A stretch of 15,333 nt of DNA. Source: JANNHK01 sp031404355. GTDB lineage: Bacteria > Actinomycetota > Acidimicrobiia > IMCC26256 > PALSA-610. Made by a program: the position numbers and the translations under genes. The stretch spans positions 1 to 15,333 of the forward strand of contig JANNHK010000345.1 of the NCBI GenBank assembly GCA_031404355.1. Direction: 5' to 3'. Shown here one piece after another: positions 6,983 through 14,488 of this stretch; within the stretch, counting starts at the first letter, position 1, and each line of letters begins with the position of its first letter. Under the pieces are notes generated by a model. The model ran no database searches, had not been told where the DNA came from, and worked only from the letters and a program-made list of their open reading frames with translations.

Positions 6983-8218
6983 CTAGATCCCGAAGAACTT
7001 TTCGGCCTTCGCCAGCGCTTCGACCAGCGCATCGACGTCGGCTTCGTCGTTGTAGACGTAGAACGAGGCCCGGGTGGTGGCCGGCACGCCGAGCCGGCGC
7101 ATGAGCGGCTTGGCGCAGTGGTGCCCGGCCCGGGCGCAGACGGCGTCCTCGTCGAGGACCTGGCTGATGTCGTGGGCGTGGATGCCGTCGAACAGGAACG
7201 ACACCGCGCCGCCGCGGATCGAGACGTCGTTCGGTCCGTAGATCGAAAGCGACTCGGGGAACCGGGCCCGGAGTGCGTCGAGCGCGTACCGGGTGAGCTG
7301 CATCTCGTGGTCGCGCACCGCTCCCATGCCGAGTTCGTTGAGGTAGTCGATCGCGGCACCCCAGCCGATCGCTTCGACGAACGCGGGCGTGCCGGCTTCG
7401 AACTTCCACGGCACGTCGTTCGTGGTGAAGCCGTCGAGGCGGACGTCGCGGATCATCTCGCCGCCTCCGAGGAACGGCGGCATCTCGTCGAGGAGTTCGT
7501 AGCGCGCCCAGAGCCCGCCGATACCGGTGGGGCCGCACATCTTGTGCGCGGAGAACGCGACGAAGTCGGCGTCCCACGCCTGCACGTCGGTGGCGACGTG
7601 CGGTGCGAACTGGCACGCGTCGACGAGGATGAGCGCGTCGTGCGCGTGGGCGGCGTCCGCCAGCGGGCGGATGTCGTTGATGGTGCCGAGAACGTTCGAC
7701 ATCGCGGTCACCGCGAGCAAGCGGGCGCCGGCGAGCAGTTCGTCGAGGTCGGTGAGGTCGAGCCGGAAGTCGGGCGTCATCGGGATCCAGCGCAGCTCGA
7801 CGCCGCGCTCTTCCGCGAGCATCAACCAGGGCACGACGTTCGCGTGATGCTCCATGTGCGAGAGCAAAATGACATCGCCGGCCACGAGGTTCTTGCGGGC
7901 CCACGTGTACGCGACGAGGTTGATGGCCTCGGTCGCGTTGCGCACGAACACGATTTCTTCGGTGCGGTTGGCGTTGACGAAGCGGGCGACCTTGGCGCGT
8001 GCGGCTTCGAACGCGTTGGTCGACTCGGCCGCGATCTCGTAGACACCGCGGTGCACGTTCGCGTAATAGCGCCGGTACACGTCGTCCATTGCCTCGAATA
8101 CGGCGCGCGGCTTCTGCGACGACGACGCGGAGTCGAGATAGACGATCGGCTTCCCGTTGACTTCCCGTTCGAACAGCGGGAAGTCGCGCCGAATCGTTCG
8201 AGGGTCGAGCGCGCTCAT
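6983..8218 (-). CDS. sufS: SufS cysteine desulfurase (group II, PLP-dependent)
   Basis: SufS converts L-cysteine to alanine and leaves a persulfide on its active-site cysteine for transfer to SufU. The 411-aa length fits the family. Visible residues include the substrate-loop region near YLDSASSSQKP (27-37), the PLP-stacking His in HMEHHANVVPW (121-131), Asp200 and Gln203 (VDACQFAPH), the Schiff-base Lys226 (SAHKMCGP) and the catalytic Cys368 in RAGHHCAKP, in the group II context. Its ATG overlaps the sufC stop codon by 4 bp (ATGA), so translation is likely coupled. In Gram-positive SUF systems SufU partners this enzyme, as the gene order here suggests. Confidence 0.95.
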   Translation of the reverse strand: MSALDPRTIRRDFPLFEREVNGKPIVYLDSASSSQKPRAVFEAMDDVYRRYYANVHRGVYEIAAESTNAFEAARAKVARFVNANRTEEIVFVRNATEAINLVAYTWARKNLVAGDVILLSHMEHHANVVPWLMLAEERGVELRWIPMTPDFRLDLTDLDELLAGARLLAVTAMSNVLGTINDIRPLADAAHAHDALILVDACQFAPHVATDVQAWDADFVAFSAHKMCGPTGIGGLWARYELLDEMPPFLGGGEMIRDVRLDGFTTNDVPWKFEAGTPAFVEAIGWGAAIDYLNELGMGAVRDHEMQLTRYALDALRARFPESLSIYGPNDVSIRGGAVSFLFDGIHAHDISQVLDEDAVCARAGHHCAKPLMRRLGVPATTRASFYVYNDEADVDALVEALAKAEKFFGI

Positions 8219-9045
8219 GCGACACCTTCACGGGTCAGTCTCGCTCCCGTTCTTGCGGCCTTCGGCAAGCGGGACTCCGCTTCCTTCCTGTCCCCTTTGA
8301 AAGCGTCGAAACCGCCGGTCTCGACGGCCTTGGCGACTTCGGGGCCGCCCGTTTCGACGATGCGGCCGTCGACGAGCACGTGCACGACGTCGGGAACGAG
8401 GTGGTCGAGGATGCGCTGGTAGTGCGTGATCATCAGGATGCCCAGCGCCGGGCGGTCCTTGCGCACTTCTTCGATGCCGGCGGCGACGACGCGCAGCGCG
8501 TCGATGTCGAGACCGGAGTCGGTTTCGTCGAGCACCGCAACGTCGGGTTCGAGCATCGCCATCTGGAGCACCTCGTTGCGTTTCTTCTCGCCGCCCGAGA
8601 AGCCCTCGTTCAAGTAGCGCTCCTGGAACCGGCTGTCCATGCCGAGGCGCTTGGTCCACTCGATCAACTTCATGCGCACCTCGAGCACGGAGAAGTCGTC
8701 GATGCCCTTGCGCCGGCTCATCGCCTGGCGCAAGAAGTTGAGCACCGACACGCCCGGGATTTCCTCCGGGTGTTGGAACCCGAGGAACAGGCCCCGGGCC
8801 GCGCGCTGGTCGATGGGCAGGGCGGTGATGTCCTCACCGTGGAGAAGGATCCGGCCCGCGTCGATGGCGTAGGCCGGGTTCCCGAGGAGGGTGTTGGCCA
8901 GCGTGGACTTGCCCGACCCGTTCGGGCCCATCAAGGCGTGCAACTCGCCGGGAGCCACGGCCAGGGAGAGCCCGCGGAGGATCTCGCGGTCGTCGACCGA
9001 GACGTGCAGGTCGTCGATTTCGAGGGCAGGGGGCGCCTCAGCCAT
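8215..9045 (-). CDS. sufC: SufC Fe-S cluster assembly ATPase
   Basis: SufC is the ABC-type ATPase that drives the SufBCD scaffold in the cytosol. From the chosen start the protein has 276 residues: Walker A GPNGSGKS (40-47), Q-loop Gln91 in GFQHPEEIPGVS, signature FSGGEKKRNE (149-158), Walker B VAVLDETDSGLD (169-180) and switch His208 in MITHYQR. An upstream in-frame ATG at 9054 is rejected because it overlaps the -10 element TACAAT; the ATG at 9045 lies 7 nt after that element, where a leaderless transcript would begin. It is the first gene of sufCSU. sufB and sufD are not adjacent: the next upstream gene is a glycosyltransferase. A diverged SufC fragment lies at 1-251. Confidence 0.95.
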   Translation of the reverse strand: MAEAPPALEIDDLHVSVDDREILRGLSLAVAPGELHALMGPNGSGKSTLANTLLGNPAYAIDAGRILLHGEDITALPIDQRAARGLFLGFQHPEEIPGVSVLNFLRQAMSRRKGIDDFSVLEVRMKLIEWTKRLGMDSRFQERYLNEGFSGGEKKRNEVLQMAMLEPDVAVLDETDSGLDIDALRVVAAGIEEVRKDRPALGILMITHYQRILDHLVPDVVHVLVDGRIVETGGPEVAKAVETGGFDAFKGDRKEAESRLPKAARTGARLTREGVA

Positions 9046-9052
9046 GCCGACC

Positions 9053-9082
9053 ATTGTAATAACACTACGTCCGTAGTGTAAA
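9053..9082 (-). promoter_or_regulatory. Promoter of the sufCSU operon
   Basis: On the minus strand TTTACA (9082-9077, 5/6 match to TTGACA) and TACAAT (9058-9053, 5/6 match to TATAAT) are separated by 18 bp. Transcription should start near 9046, next to the sufC ATG at 9045, giving a leaderless mRNA. This is the best promoter in the window and drives sufC, sufS and sufU. Confidence 0.7.
9062..9079. promoter_or_regulatory. 18-bp palindrome in the suf promoter (probable SufR-like operator)
   Basis: ACACTACG-TC-CGTAGTGT has perfect 8-bp arms, fills the -35/-10 spacer of the suf promoter and overlaps the -35 by 3 bp. A dimer bound here would exclude RNA polymerase. In mycobacteria the Fe-S repressor SufR is reported to bind an imperfect ACACT-type inverted repeat before the suf operon; the outer half-site ACACT/AGTGT here resembles it. 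No sufR gene is in the window. Confidence 0.65.
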
Positions 9083-9097
9083 TCCAGGGCGGGGTCG

Positions 9098-10117
9098 TCA
9101 GACGACCGATGCGAAGACCGCTTCGTAGCCCTGGACCATGGCCCGGGCCGAGAACTTTTCCGCTACGAGAGCCCGGCACGCCGCGGGGTCGATGTGCTTG
9201 ACCTGGGCGAGGGCCGAGACGAGGTCGTCGCTGCCGTCGCGCCGGAACCCCGTGATCCCGTCGACGACGATCTCGGGCGCCGCGCCCCAATTTGTCGTCA
9301 CGACCGGGGTGCCGCAGGCCATCGCTTCGGTCATCACGAGTCCGAACGGTTCGGGCCAGCGGATCGGGAAGATCATGGCGCACGCCCGGCCGAGCAGGTC
9401 GACCTTCGTCTCGTGCGACACGTTCTCGAACATCTCGACGTCGGTCGCGAGCAGCGGTTCGACCTTCGCTTCGTAGTACGCCCGCTCCGGCGGCTCGCTG
9501 CGCTTGAGGATCATCTTCAGTGGATACCCCGCGCGCCGCGCGATCTCGATGGCTTCGGCGGGTCCCTTGTCGGGATTGGCGCGGCCGATGTAGACGAGGA
9601 AATCCTCCTTCTCGGTGCGGAACGGGTACGAACCGAGGTCGATGCCGTTCGGCACAACCCCGGCGTACCCGACGTCGGGGTTCAGTTCCCGCTGCGCTTG
9701 ACTGATCGCGACCAGGTGGACGCGTTCATGTAAGACGCCGTACAGCAAGCGCGTCGCGTCGGTCCACGGTCCGTGCAGCGTGTGCACGACGGGCGGCCGG
9801 CCCATGCGCATCGCACCGCACACCGGACCCATCACGCCCGCGTGGTCGTGCACCACGTCGAAGTCGTCGACCTGGAGATACGACGAGACCGCGTGGAACG
9901 CGTCGTACCAGGGGTCGCCGAGTTCGCGCGGGTCGGGCGGGTCCTCCATGGGTGAGATCAGCTCGGCCTTGGTGCGGGAACCCCCGGACGCGAACAGCGT
10001 GACGTCGTGACCCGACTCGACCAGGCCGTCGGCCAGGAGCGAAACCACGAGTTCGATCCCGCCGTAACCCGACGGGGGCACCGGGAACCACACCGGCGCG
10101 ACGACAGCGATGCGCAC
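9098..10117 (-). CDS. GT4-family glycosyltransferase
   Basis: This 339-aa GT-B-fold retaining glycosyltransferase should transfer a sugar from a nucleotide donor to an unknown acceptor in the cytosol or at the inner membrane face. The N-terminal domain has the acceptor-side glycine loop PPSGYGGIE (14-22), DVVHDHAG (87-94) and HTLHGPW (112-118). The C-terminal domain has VYIGRANPDKG (175-185) and the GT4 donor-site motif EPFGLVMTE (256-264, E-x7-E). There is no transmembrane segment. It starts with GTG at 10117, 7 nt after TACTCT. It diverges from the debranching enzyme gene, so a shared role in glucan or compatible-solute metabolism is plausible but not shown. The stop lies 15 bp before the -35 of the suf promoter. 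Confidence 0.88.
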   Translation of the reverse strand: MRIAVVAPVWFPVPPSGYGGIELVVSLLADGLVESGHDVTLFASGGSRTKAELISPMEDPPDPRELGDPWYDAFHAVSSYLQVDDFDVVHDHAGVMGPVCGAMRMGRPPVVHTLHGPWTDATRLLYGVLHERVHLVAISQAQRELNPDVGYAGVVPNGIDLGSYPFRTEKEDFLVYIGRANPDKGPAEAIEIARRAGYPLKMILKRSEPPERAYYEAKVEPLLATDVEMFENVSHETKVDLLGRACAMIFPIRWPEPFGLVMTEAMACGTPVVTTNWGAAPEIVVDGITGFRRDGSDDLVSALAQVKHIDPAACRALVAEKFSARAMVQGYEAVFASVV

Positions 10118-10124
10118 AGCGCGC

Positions 10125-10130
10125 AGAGTA
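10125..10130 (-). promoter_or_regulatory. Putative -10 element of the GT4 gene
   Basis: On the minus strand TACTCT (4/6 match to TATAAT) lies 7 nt before the GTG at 10117. A partial -35, TCGACT (10152-10147, 4/6), sits 16 bp upstream and runs into the first base of the divergent gene's start codon, so the two promoters overlap. Confidence 0.4.
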
Positions 10131-10136
10131 ATGCCC

Positions 10137-10142
10137 TAGCGT
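10137..10142 (+). promoter_or_regulatory. Putative -10 element of the debranching enzyme gene
   Basis: TAGCGT lies 9 nt before the ATG at 10152, with no Shine-Dalgarno sequence between them. It is face to face with the GT4 -10 inside the 34-bp divergent spacer. No clear -35 is seen. Confidence 0.35.
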
Positions 10143-10151
10143 TCTGAGTCG

Positions 10152-12287
10152 ATGCCCGAGCCGTGGACCACGAGCGCGAGCGCGAGCTTGGGCGGTGCGG
10201 GCGGAGTCGTCACGCTGGTCGAGGGCTCCGCATTCTGTATCTCGTCGCGCTCGGGTGAGATCGACCCCGGCCTGCCGATGGGGCTCATCTTTCGCGACAC
10301 GCGGTTCCTGTCGACGTTCCGGCTGCGCGTCAACGGCAACGCGCCCGAGCCGCTCGCCGCGACGACCCCCGATCCGTTCAGCGGCGTGTTCGTCATGCGT
10401 TCGACGCCGAGTAAGGGGCAAGCCGACTCGCACCTGCTCGTTACGCGGCGCCGGTACGTCGGGCGCGGGATGCGCGAAGACATCACGGTCGACAACTTCG
10501 GTGAAGAGGCCGCGTTCTGTTCGATCGAACTCGAACTCGAGGCCGACTTCGCCGACCTGTTCGAGGTCAAGCAGGGCCGCGTCGAGAAGCAGGGCAAGCT
10601 TGGCTTCCACGCCGAGGGCGCACGGCTGACACTGTCGTACGAACGCGGCGGCTTCCACCGGGCGACGCGCATCGACTTCAGCGACGTGCCCCGCCTCACC
10701 GGCAACCACGCGAGCTACGAAGTCATCATTCCGCCGCGCGCGTCGTGGTCGACGTGCATACAGATCACGCCCGTGATCGAGGACCAGGAGATCACGCCCC
10801 GCTACCTGTGCGGGCATCCGGTCGAACGGTCGACACCGGTCACGCGGCTCGAAGAGTGGAACCGGCGCCTGCCGAAGGTCACGAGCGACGAGAAGAGCTT
10901 CTCGATCCTGCTCGAACGCTCGGCGCGCGACCTTGCGGCCCTGCGGATCTTCGACCCCGAGTTCCCCGACCGTGCGGTCGTCGCCGCCGGCGCGCCGTGG
11001 TTCATGACGCTGTTCGGGCGCGACTCGCTCATCACGTCGTGGATGACGATGCTCGTCGATCCCGACCTCGCGCTGGGCACGTTGCAAACACTCGCGCGGT
11101 TTCAGGGCACGAAGATCGACCCGATCACCGAAGAGGAGCCGGGCCGGATCCTGCACGAGATGCGGTTCGGCGAGACCGCGTCGCTCGCGTTGGGCGGCGG
11201 CCGCGTGTACTACGGCACCGTCGACGCGACACCGCTGTTCGTCATGCTCGTGGGCGAGTTGAGCCGGTGGGGCAGCCGCCGCCTCGAAGTCGACGCGCTG
11301 CTGCCGGCCGTCGACCGCGCGCTCGAATGGATCACCGAATACGGCGACAAAGACGGCGACGGCTTCGTCGAATACCAGCGCACCAGCGACCGCGGCCTGC
11401 AGAACCAGGGTTGGAAGGACTCCTGGGACTCGATGAGGTTCGTCGACGGGTCGTTCGCGCAGACACCGATCGCACTGTGCGAAGTGCAGGGCTACGTCTA
11501 CGCCGCGTTCCGCGCGCGTGCCCACATCGCGACCGAAGCGGGCGACCACGAGTTGGCCGCGTCGTACGGCGAACGGGCGCGCGAGTTGAAGCGCCGGTTC
11601 AACGAGGCATTCTGGGTCGAGACCGACGGCGGCGGCTACCTCGCCATGGGCCTCGACCGCGACAAGCGCAAGATCGACGGTGTCGGGTCGAACATGGGCC
11701 ACGCCCTGTGGACCGGCATCGTCGACCTCGAGAAGGCACCCCACGTCGCGCGGGCGCTCGTCTCCGACGGCATGTTCTCCGGATGGGGTATCCGCACCCT
11801 CTCGGAATCGATGCAGGGCTACAACCCGCTGTCGTATCACTGCGGGAGCGTGTGGCCGCACGACAACGCGTTGTGTGCGGCCGGGCTCATGCGGTACGGC
11901 TTCGTCGACGAAGCGCACCAGGTGATGCGCGGGCAGGTCGACGCGTCACCGTGGTTCGGGAACCTGCTGCCGGAGTTGTTCGGCGGGTTGGATCGCGCTC
12001 GCTTCGGCTTTCCGGTGTCGTACCCGACCTCGTGTTCACCGCAGGCGTGGGCCGCGGCATCGCCGCTCCTGTTCCTGCGCACCATGCTGCGCTTCGAACC
12101 CGACTTCAGGAACTCGAAGTTGCACCTGGCGCCCGCCATCCCCGACTGGATAGGGCGCTTGCGCCTCGAACGCATCCCCGTGATGGGCGGCCACCTCACC
12201 ATCGAGGTCGAAGGGCAGGTGGTGCACGCGCTCGAAGTGCCCGACGGCCTCACGATCGTGTCGGAACCCCGCCCCGCAACCAGCTAA
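10152..12287 (+). CDS. Glycogen-debranching-type amylo-alpha-1,6-glucosidase
   Basis: The 711-aa protein has an N-terminal beta-rich domain of the bacterial debranching family (about 15-215, with GLIFRDTRFLSTFRLRVNG) and a C-terminal (alpha/alpha)6-barrel catalytic domain (about 245-705). Barrel motifs include GAPWFMTLFGRDSLITSW (280-297), QNQGWKDSWDS (417-427, where the conserved Asp423 is the likely general acid), DGDGFVEYQR (401-410) and PLSYHCGSVWPHDNA (559-573). Such enzymes hydrolyse alpha-1,6 branch glucose in glycogen or related oligosaccharides. No signal peptide is visible, so it should be cytosolic. The ATG at 10152 is preferred because of the -10 element and because a complete N-terminal domain follows. 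It converges with egtD, with 19 bp between the stops. Exact substrate is uncertain. Confidence 0.88.
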   Translation: MPEPWTTSASASLGGAGGVVTLVEGSAFCISSRSGEIDPGLPMGLIFRDTRFLSTFRLRVNGNAPEPLAATTPDPFSGVFVMRSTPSKGQADSHLLVTRRRYVGRGMREDITVDNFGEEAAFCSIELELEADFADLFEVKQGRVEKQGKLGFHAEGARLTLSYERGGFHRATRIDFSDVPRLTGNHASYEVIIPPRASWSTCIQITPVIEDQEITPRYLCGHPVERSTPVTRLEEWNRRLPKVTSDEKSFSILLERSARDLAALRIFDPEFPDRAVVAAGAPWFMTLFGRDSLITSWMTMLVDPDLALGTLQTLARFQGTKIDPITEEEPGRILHEMRFGETASLALGGGRVYYGTVDATPLFVMLVGELSRWGSRRLEVDALLPAVDRALEWITEYGDKDGDGFVEYQRTSDRGLQNQGWKDSWDSMRFVDGSFAQTPIALCEVQGYVYAAFRARAHIATEAGDHELAASYGERARELKRRFNEAFWVETDGGGYLAMGLDRDKRKIDGVGSNMGHALWTGIVDLEKAPHVARALVSDGMFSGWGIRTLSESMQGYNPLSYHCGSVWPHDNALCAAGLMRYGFVDEAHQVMRGQVDASPWFGNLLPELFGGLDRARFGFPVSYPTSCSPQAWAAASPLLFLRTMLRFEPDFRNSKLHLAPAIPDWIGRLRLERIPVMGGHLTIEVEGQVVHALEVPDGLTIVSEPRPATS

Positions 12288-12306
12288 CGCGCCCTCGACC
12301 TCGAGC

Positions 12307-13233
12307 TCAGGCGGTCGTCGAGAGCGACAGGGCGAAGTCGTCGTCGGGGTCGGTCCACCACTCGACGAGTCGTAACCCGGCGTGGGCGAGTTCGCGTTCG
12401 ATCCCTTCGCGCCGGAACTTCGCGCTCACCTCGGTGCGCATTTCCTCGCCCGCCGCGAACGGGACGACGAGATCGAGCGCCCGCATCGTGACGACATGGT
12501 CGTCGACCGAGCGCAGCCGCATCTCGATCCACTCGTGCTCCTTGTCGAAGAGCGCGACGTGTGCGAAGCGGTCGGGGTCGAAGTCGGCGCCGAGCTCACG
12601 GTTCATGACGTGCAGCACGTTCTTGTTGAACTCGGCGGTGACGCCCGCGCTGTCGTCGTACGCGGCTTCGAGGCGGCTGATGTCTTTGACGAGATCGGTG
12701 CCCAACAGGAAGTGGTCGCCCGGGTCGAGCGCGGCGCCGATCTCGGCCAGGAACGCGGCGCGGTGCTCGGGGAGGAAGTTGCCGATCGTGCCGCCGAGGA
12801 ACGCGACCAGGCGGCGACCGGCGTGCGGGATGGTGTGGAGGTCGTGGTCGAAGTCGCCGACGACGGGCCGAACCGCCAGGCCGGGATACTCGGCCTCGAG
12901 TGCGGCCGCGGCCCCGTGCAACGTCTCCTCGCTCACGTCGAACGGCACGAACTGGTGCAACGTTCCGCCCGCGAGGAGCGCGTCGAGTAGGAGTCGTGTC
13001 TTCTCCGACGTGCCCGAACCGAGTTCGATCAGCGTTTCCGCCTGCGTCGCGCGTGCGATGTCGTCGGCGCGCTCGTCGAGGATCGCCGCCTCGGCTCGCG
13101 TCGGGTAGTACTCGGGGAGGCGCGTGATCTCGTCGAACAGCGCGGAACCGCGCGCGTCGTAGAACCACTTCGGCGGCAGGTCCTTCGGCTTCGACGTCAG
13201 CCCGCGGAGCGCGTCCTCCGCCAGAGAACTCAC
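12307..13233 (-). CDS. egtD: EgtD, L-histidine N-alpha-methyltransferase
   Basis: EgtD makes hercynine by adding three methyl groups from SAM to histidine, the first step of ergothioneine synthesis, in the cytosol. The 308-aa length is near that of the mycobacterial enzyme (321). Visible motifs are KWFYDARGSALFDEITRLPEYYPT (22-45, with the substrate-contact Tyr), the SAM loop ELGSGTSEKT (70-79), GGTIGNF (147-153, with the Asn expected to bind histidine) and TEVSAKF (267-273), whose Glu268 and Ser270 match the residues known to contact the imidazole. The start is GTG at 13233, overlapping the egtB stop by 4 bp (GTGA), so translation is probably coupled. It is the last gene of the operon. Confidence 0.95.
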   Translation of the reverse strand: MSSLAEDALRGLTSKPKDLPPKWFYDARGSALFDEITRLPEYYPTRAEAAILDERADDIARATQAETLIELGSGTSEKTRLLLDALLAGGTLHQFVPFDVSEETLHGAAAALEAEYPGLAVRPVVGDFDHDLHTIPHAGRRLVAFLGGTIGNFLPEHRAAFLAEIGAALDPGDHFLLGTDLVKDISRLEAAYDDSAGVTAEFNKNVLHVMNRELGADFDPDRFAHVALFDKEHEWIEMRLRSVDDHVVTMRALDLVVPFAAGEEMRTEVSAKFRREGIERELAHAGLRLVEWWTDPDDDFALSLSTTA

Positions 13234-14414
13234 GTGTCACTCGCCAGGCGTACTCCGCCGTACATCCAACGGCTTCCGGGCGGGAAGAAGTTGCGGTACG
13301 TCGGTCGGGTGTGACCGGTGGGCGTCACCGCGGCGCCACCGCGCAACACCATCTGGCCCGACATGAACTTCCCGTTGTACTCGCCGACCGCGCCCGGCGC
13401 GGGTTGGAACCGCGGGTACGGGAGGTACGCACTCGCGGTCCACTGCCACTGCTCGTCGTCGCGCTGGTGCAACAACGAGGCTGCGTGTTCCCACTCGAAC
13501 TCGGTCGGCAGTCGCGCGGCCCGCCACCGTGCGAACGCGTCGGCCTCGAAATGGCTCACGTGACCGACCGGCTCGGCGGGGTCTACTGCACGGCGGCCCG
13601 CGAGTGTGAACACGCTCCATTCGCCGGCGTCGTTCCACCAGTACAGCGGCGCCTCCCACCCGTGCTCTTGCACCGCGGCCCAGCCGTCGGCGAGCCACAG
13701 GTCAGGCCGGTGGTAACCGTCGTCGTCGACGAAGTCGATCCACTCGGCCGCGGTGATGAGGCGGTCGGCGATGCGATACGGATCGAGGTGGACGACGTGG
13801 CGCGGAAACTCGTTGTCGAAGCCGAACCCGTCACCAACGTGGCCGATCTCGACGGAGCCGCCCTCGACGTCGACCCATGCCGTCGCCGTCGCATCCCGCG
13901 TCGGGCACGGACCTTCGGCATACGCGGGTTCCAACGGGTTGCGGGACAACACATGCTTGATGTCCATGACGAGCAGCTCTTGATGCTGTTGCTCGTGGTG
14001 CAGTCCGAGCTCGATCAGTGTCGAGGTCGCGGGCCACTCGTCTTCAGGGCACGACTCGATCAGTGCGGTGAGCGCGTCGTCGACGTGCACGCGGTAGCGC
14101 GCGATGTCAGTGACCGTCGGACGGGAGAGCAGGCCGCGCTCTGGGCGCGGGTGTCGGGCGCCGACCACTTCGTAGTACGAGTTGAAGAGGTACGTGTACG
14201 ACTCGTGAAAGGGTTCGTACTCCTTCACGTTCGGCGCGAGGAGGAACGTCTCGAAGAACCATGTCGTGTGCGCGCGGTGCCACTTGGTCGGGCTCACGTC
14301 GGGCATCGACTGCACGACTTGGTCCTCGGGGTGAAGCGGCGACGCGAGCAGTTCCGTCTGCGACCGCACGCGCCGGTACTGCTGCGCGAGTGCGGCGCGG
14401 GTGGGGGCGGTCAC
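13230..14414 (-). CDS. egtB: EgtB, hercynine sulfoxide synthase (nonheme iron)
   Basis: EgtB joins hercynine to a thiol substrate with O2 at a three-histidine iron site. From the GTG at 14414 the protein has 394 residues: a DinB-like N-terminal domain with WHRAHTTW (45-52) and the HX3HXE motif His140/His144/Glu146, then an FGE-sulfatase-like domain from about 180 (ARLPTEFEWEHA, GGAAVTPTG, RPTYRNFFPPGSRWMYGGVRLA). Tyr80-Tyr81 (NSYYE) recalls the tandem Tyr pair of the Chloracidobacterium EgtB, which uses cysteine; Tyr373 lies near the position of the mycobacterial catalytic Tyr. An upstream ATG at 14474 is possible, but it lacks a suitably spaced ribosome binding site, whereas the GTG overlaps the stop of a leader ORF and begins where family homology begins. 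No egtA or egtC is nearby. Confidence 0.93.
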   Translation of the reverse strand: MTAPTRAALAQQYRRVRSQTELLASPLHPEDQVVQSMPDVSPTKWHRAHTTWFFETFLLAPNVKEYEPFHESYTYLFNSYYEVVGARHPRPERGLLSRPTVTDIARYRVHVDDALTALIESCPEDEWPATSTLIELGLHHEQQHQELLVMDIKHVLSRNPLEPAYAEGPCPTRDATATAWVDVEGGSVEIGHVGDGFGFDNEFPRHVVHLDPYRIADRLITAAEWIDFVDDDGYHRPDLWLADGWAAVQEHGWEAPLYWWNDAGEWSVFTLAGRRAVDPAEPVGHVSHFEADAFARWRAARLPTEFEWEHAASLLHQRDDEQWQWTASAYLPYPRFQPAPGAVGEYNGKFMSGQMVLRGGAAVTPTGHTRPTYRNFFPPGSRWMYGGVRLASDT

Positions 14415-14488
14415 CCGCCGAGTGATCCGAAACAAGCCGCGACCCAGGCGAGGTTGCGGACGGGCGAGAGCCATTGCGTGACGAGCAT
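14411..14488 (-). CDS. 25-codon leader ORF upstream of egtB
   Basis: This ORF starts with ATG at 14488, 5 nt after a strong Shine-Dalgarno GGAGG (14498-14494), and encodes 25 residues beginning MLVTQWLSPVRNLAW and ending CFGSLGG. Its TGA overlaps the egtB GTG by 4 bp (GTGA), the same junction type as egtB-egtD. The peptide has two Trp, one Cys and no His, and a mildly hydrophobic C-terminal half. It could be a translated leader that brings ribosomes to egtB. The GGAGG is 19 nt from the alternative egtB ATG at 14474, too far to serve it. No homolog is recognised and peptide function is unknown. Confidence 0.5.
   Translation of the reverse strand: MLVTQWLSPVRNLAWVAACFGSLGG

Noticed and set aside
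6741..8231. 496-codon open frame on the - strand, and a 434-codon frame on the + strand over the same region
   Set aside because: Both are alternative frames of sufS and sufU, which carry complete active-site motifs.
9726..11918. 730-codon open frame on the - strand
   Set aside because: It lies antisense to the debranching enzyme and in another frame of GT4; no recognisable motif and Arg/Ala/Asp-rich shadow composition.
12288..12306. Possible bidirectional terminator between the debranching enzyme gene and egtD
   Set aside because: The 19 bp contain only short restriction-site-like palindromes (CTCGAG, GAGCTC) and no T-tract.
10745..13108. 787-codon open frame on the + strand crossing two genes
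   Set aside because: It overlaps the debranching enzyme in a different frame and egtD in antisense; both real genes have family motifs.
14415..14474. N-terminal 20-residue extension of EgtB from ATG 14474
   Set aside because: The extension is Arg-rich, lacks a suitably spaced ribosome binding site and overlaps the leader ORF; family similarity begins after the GTG at 14414.
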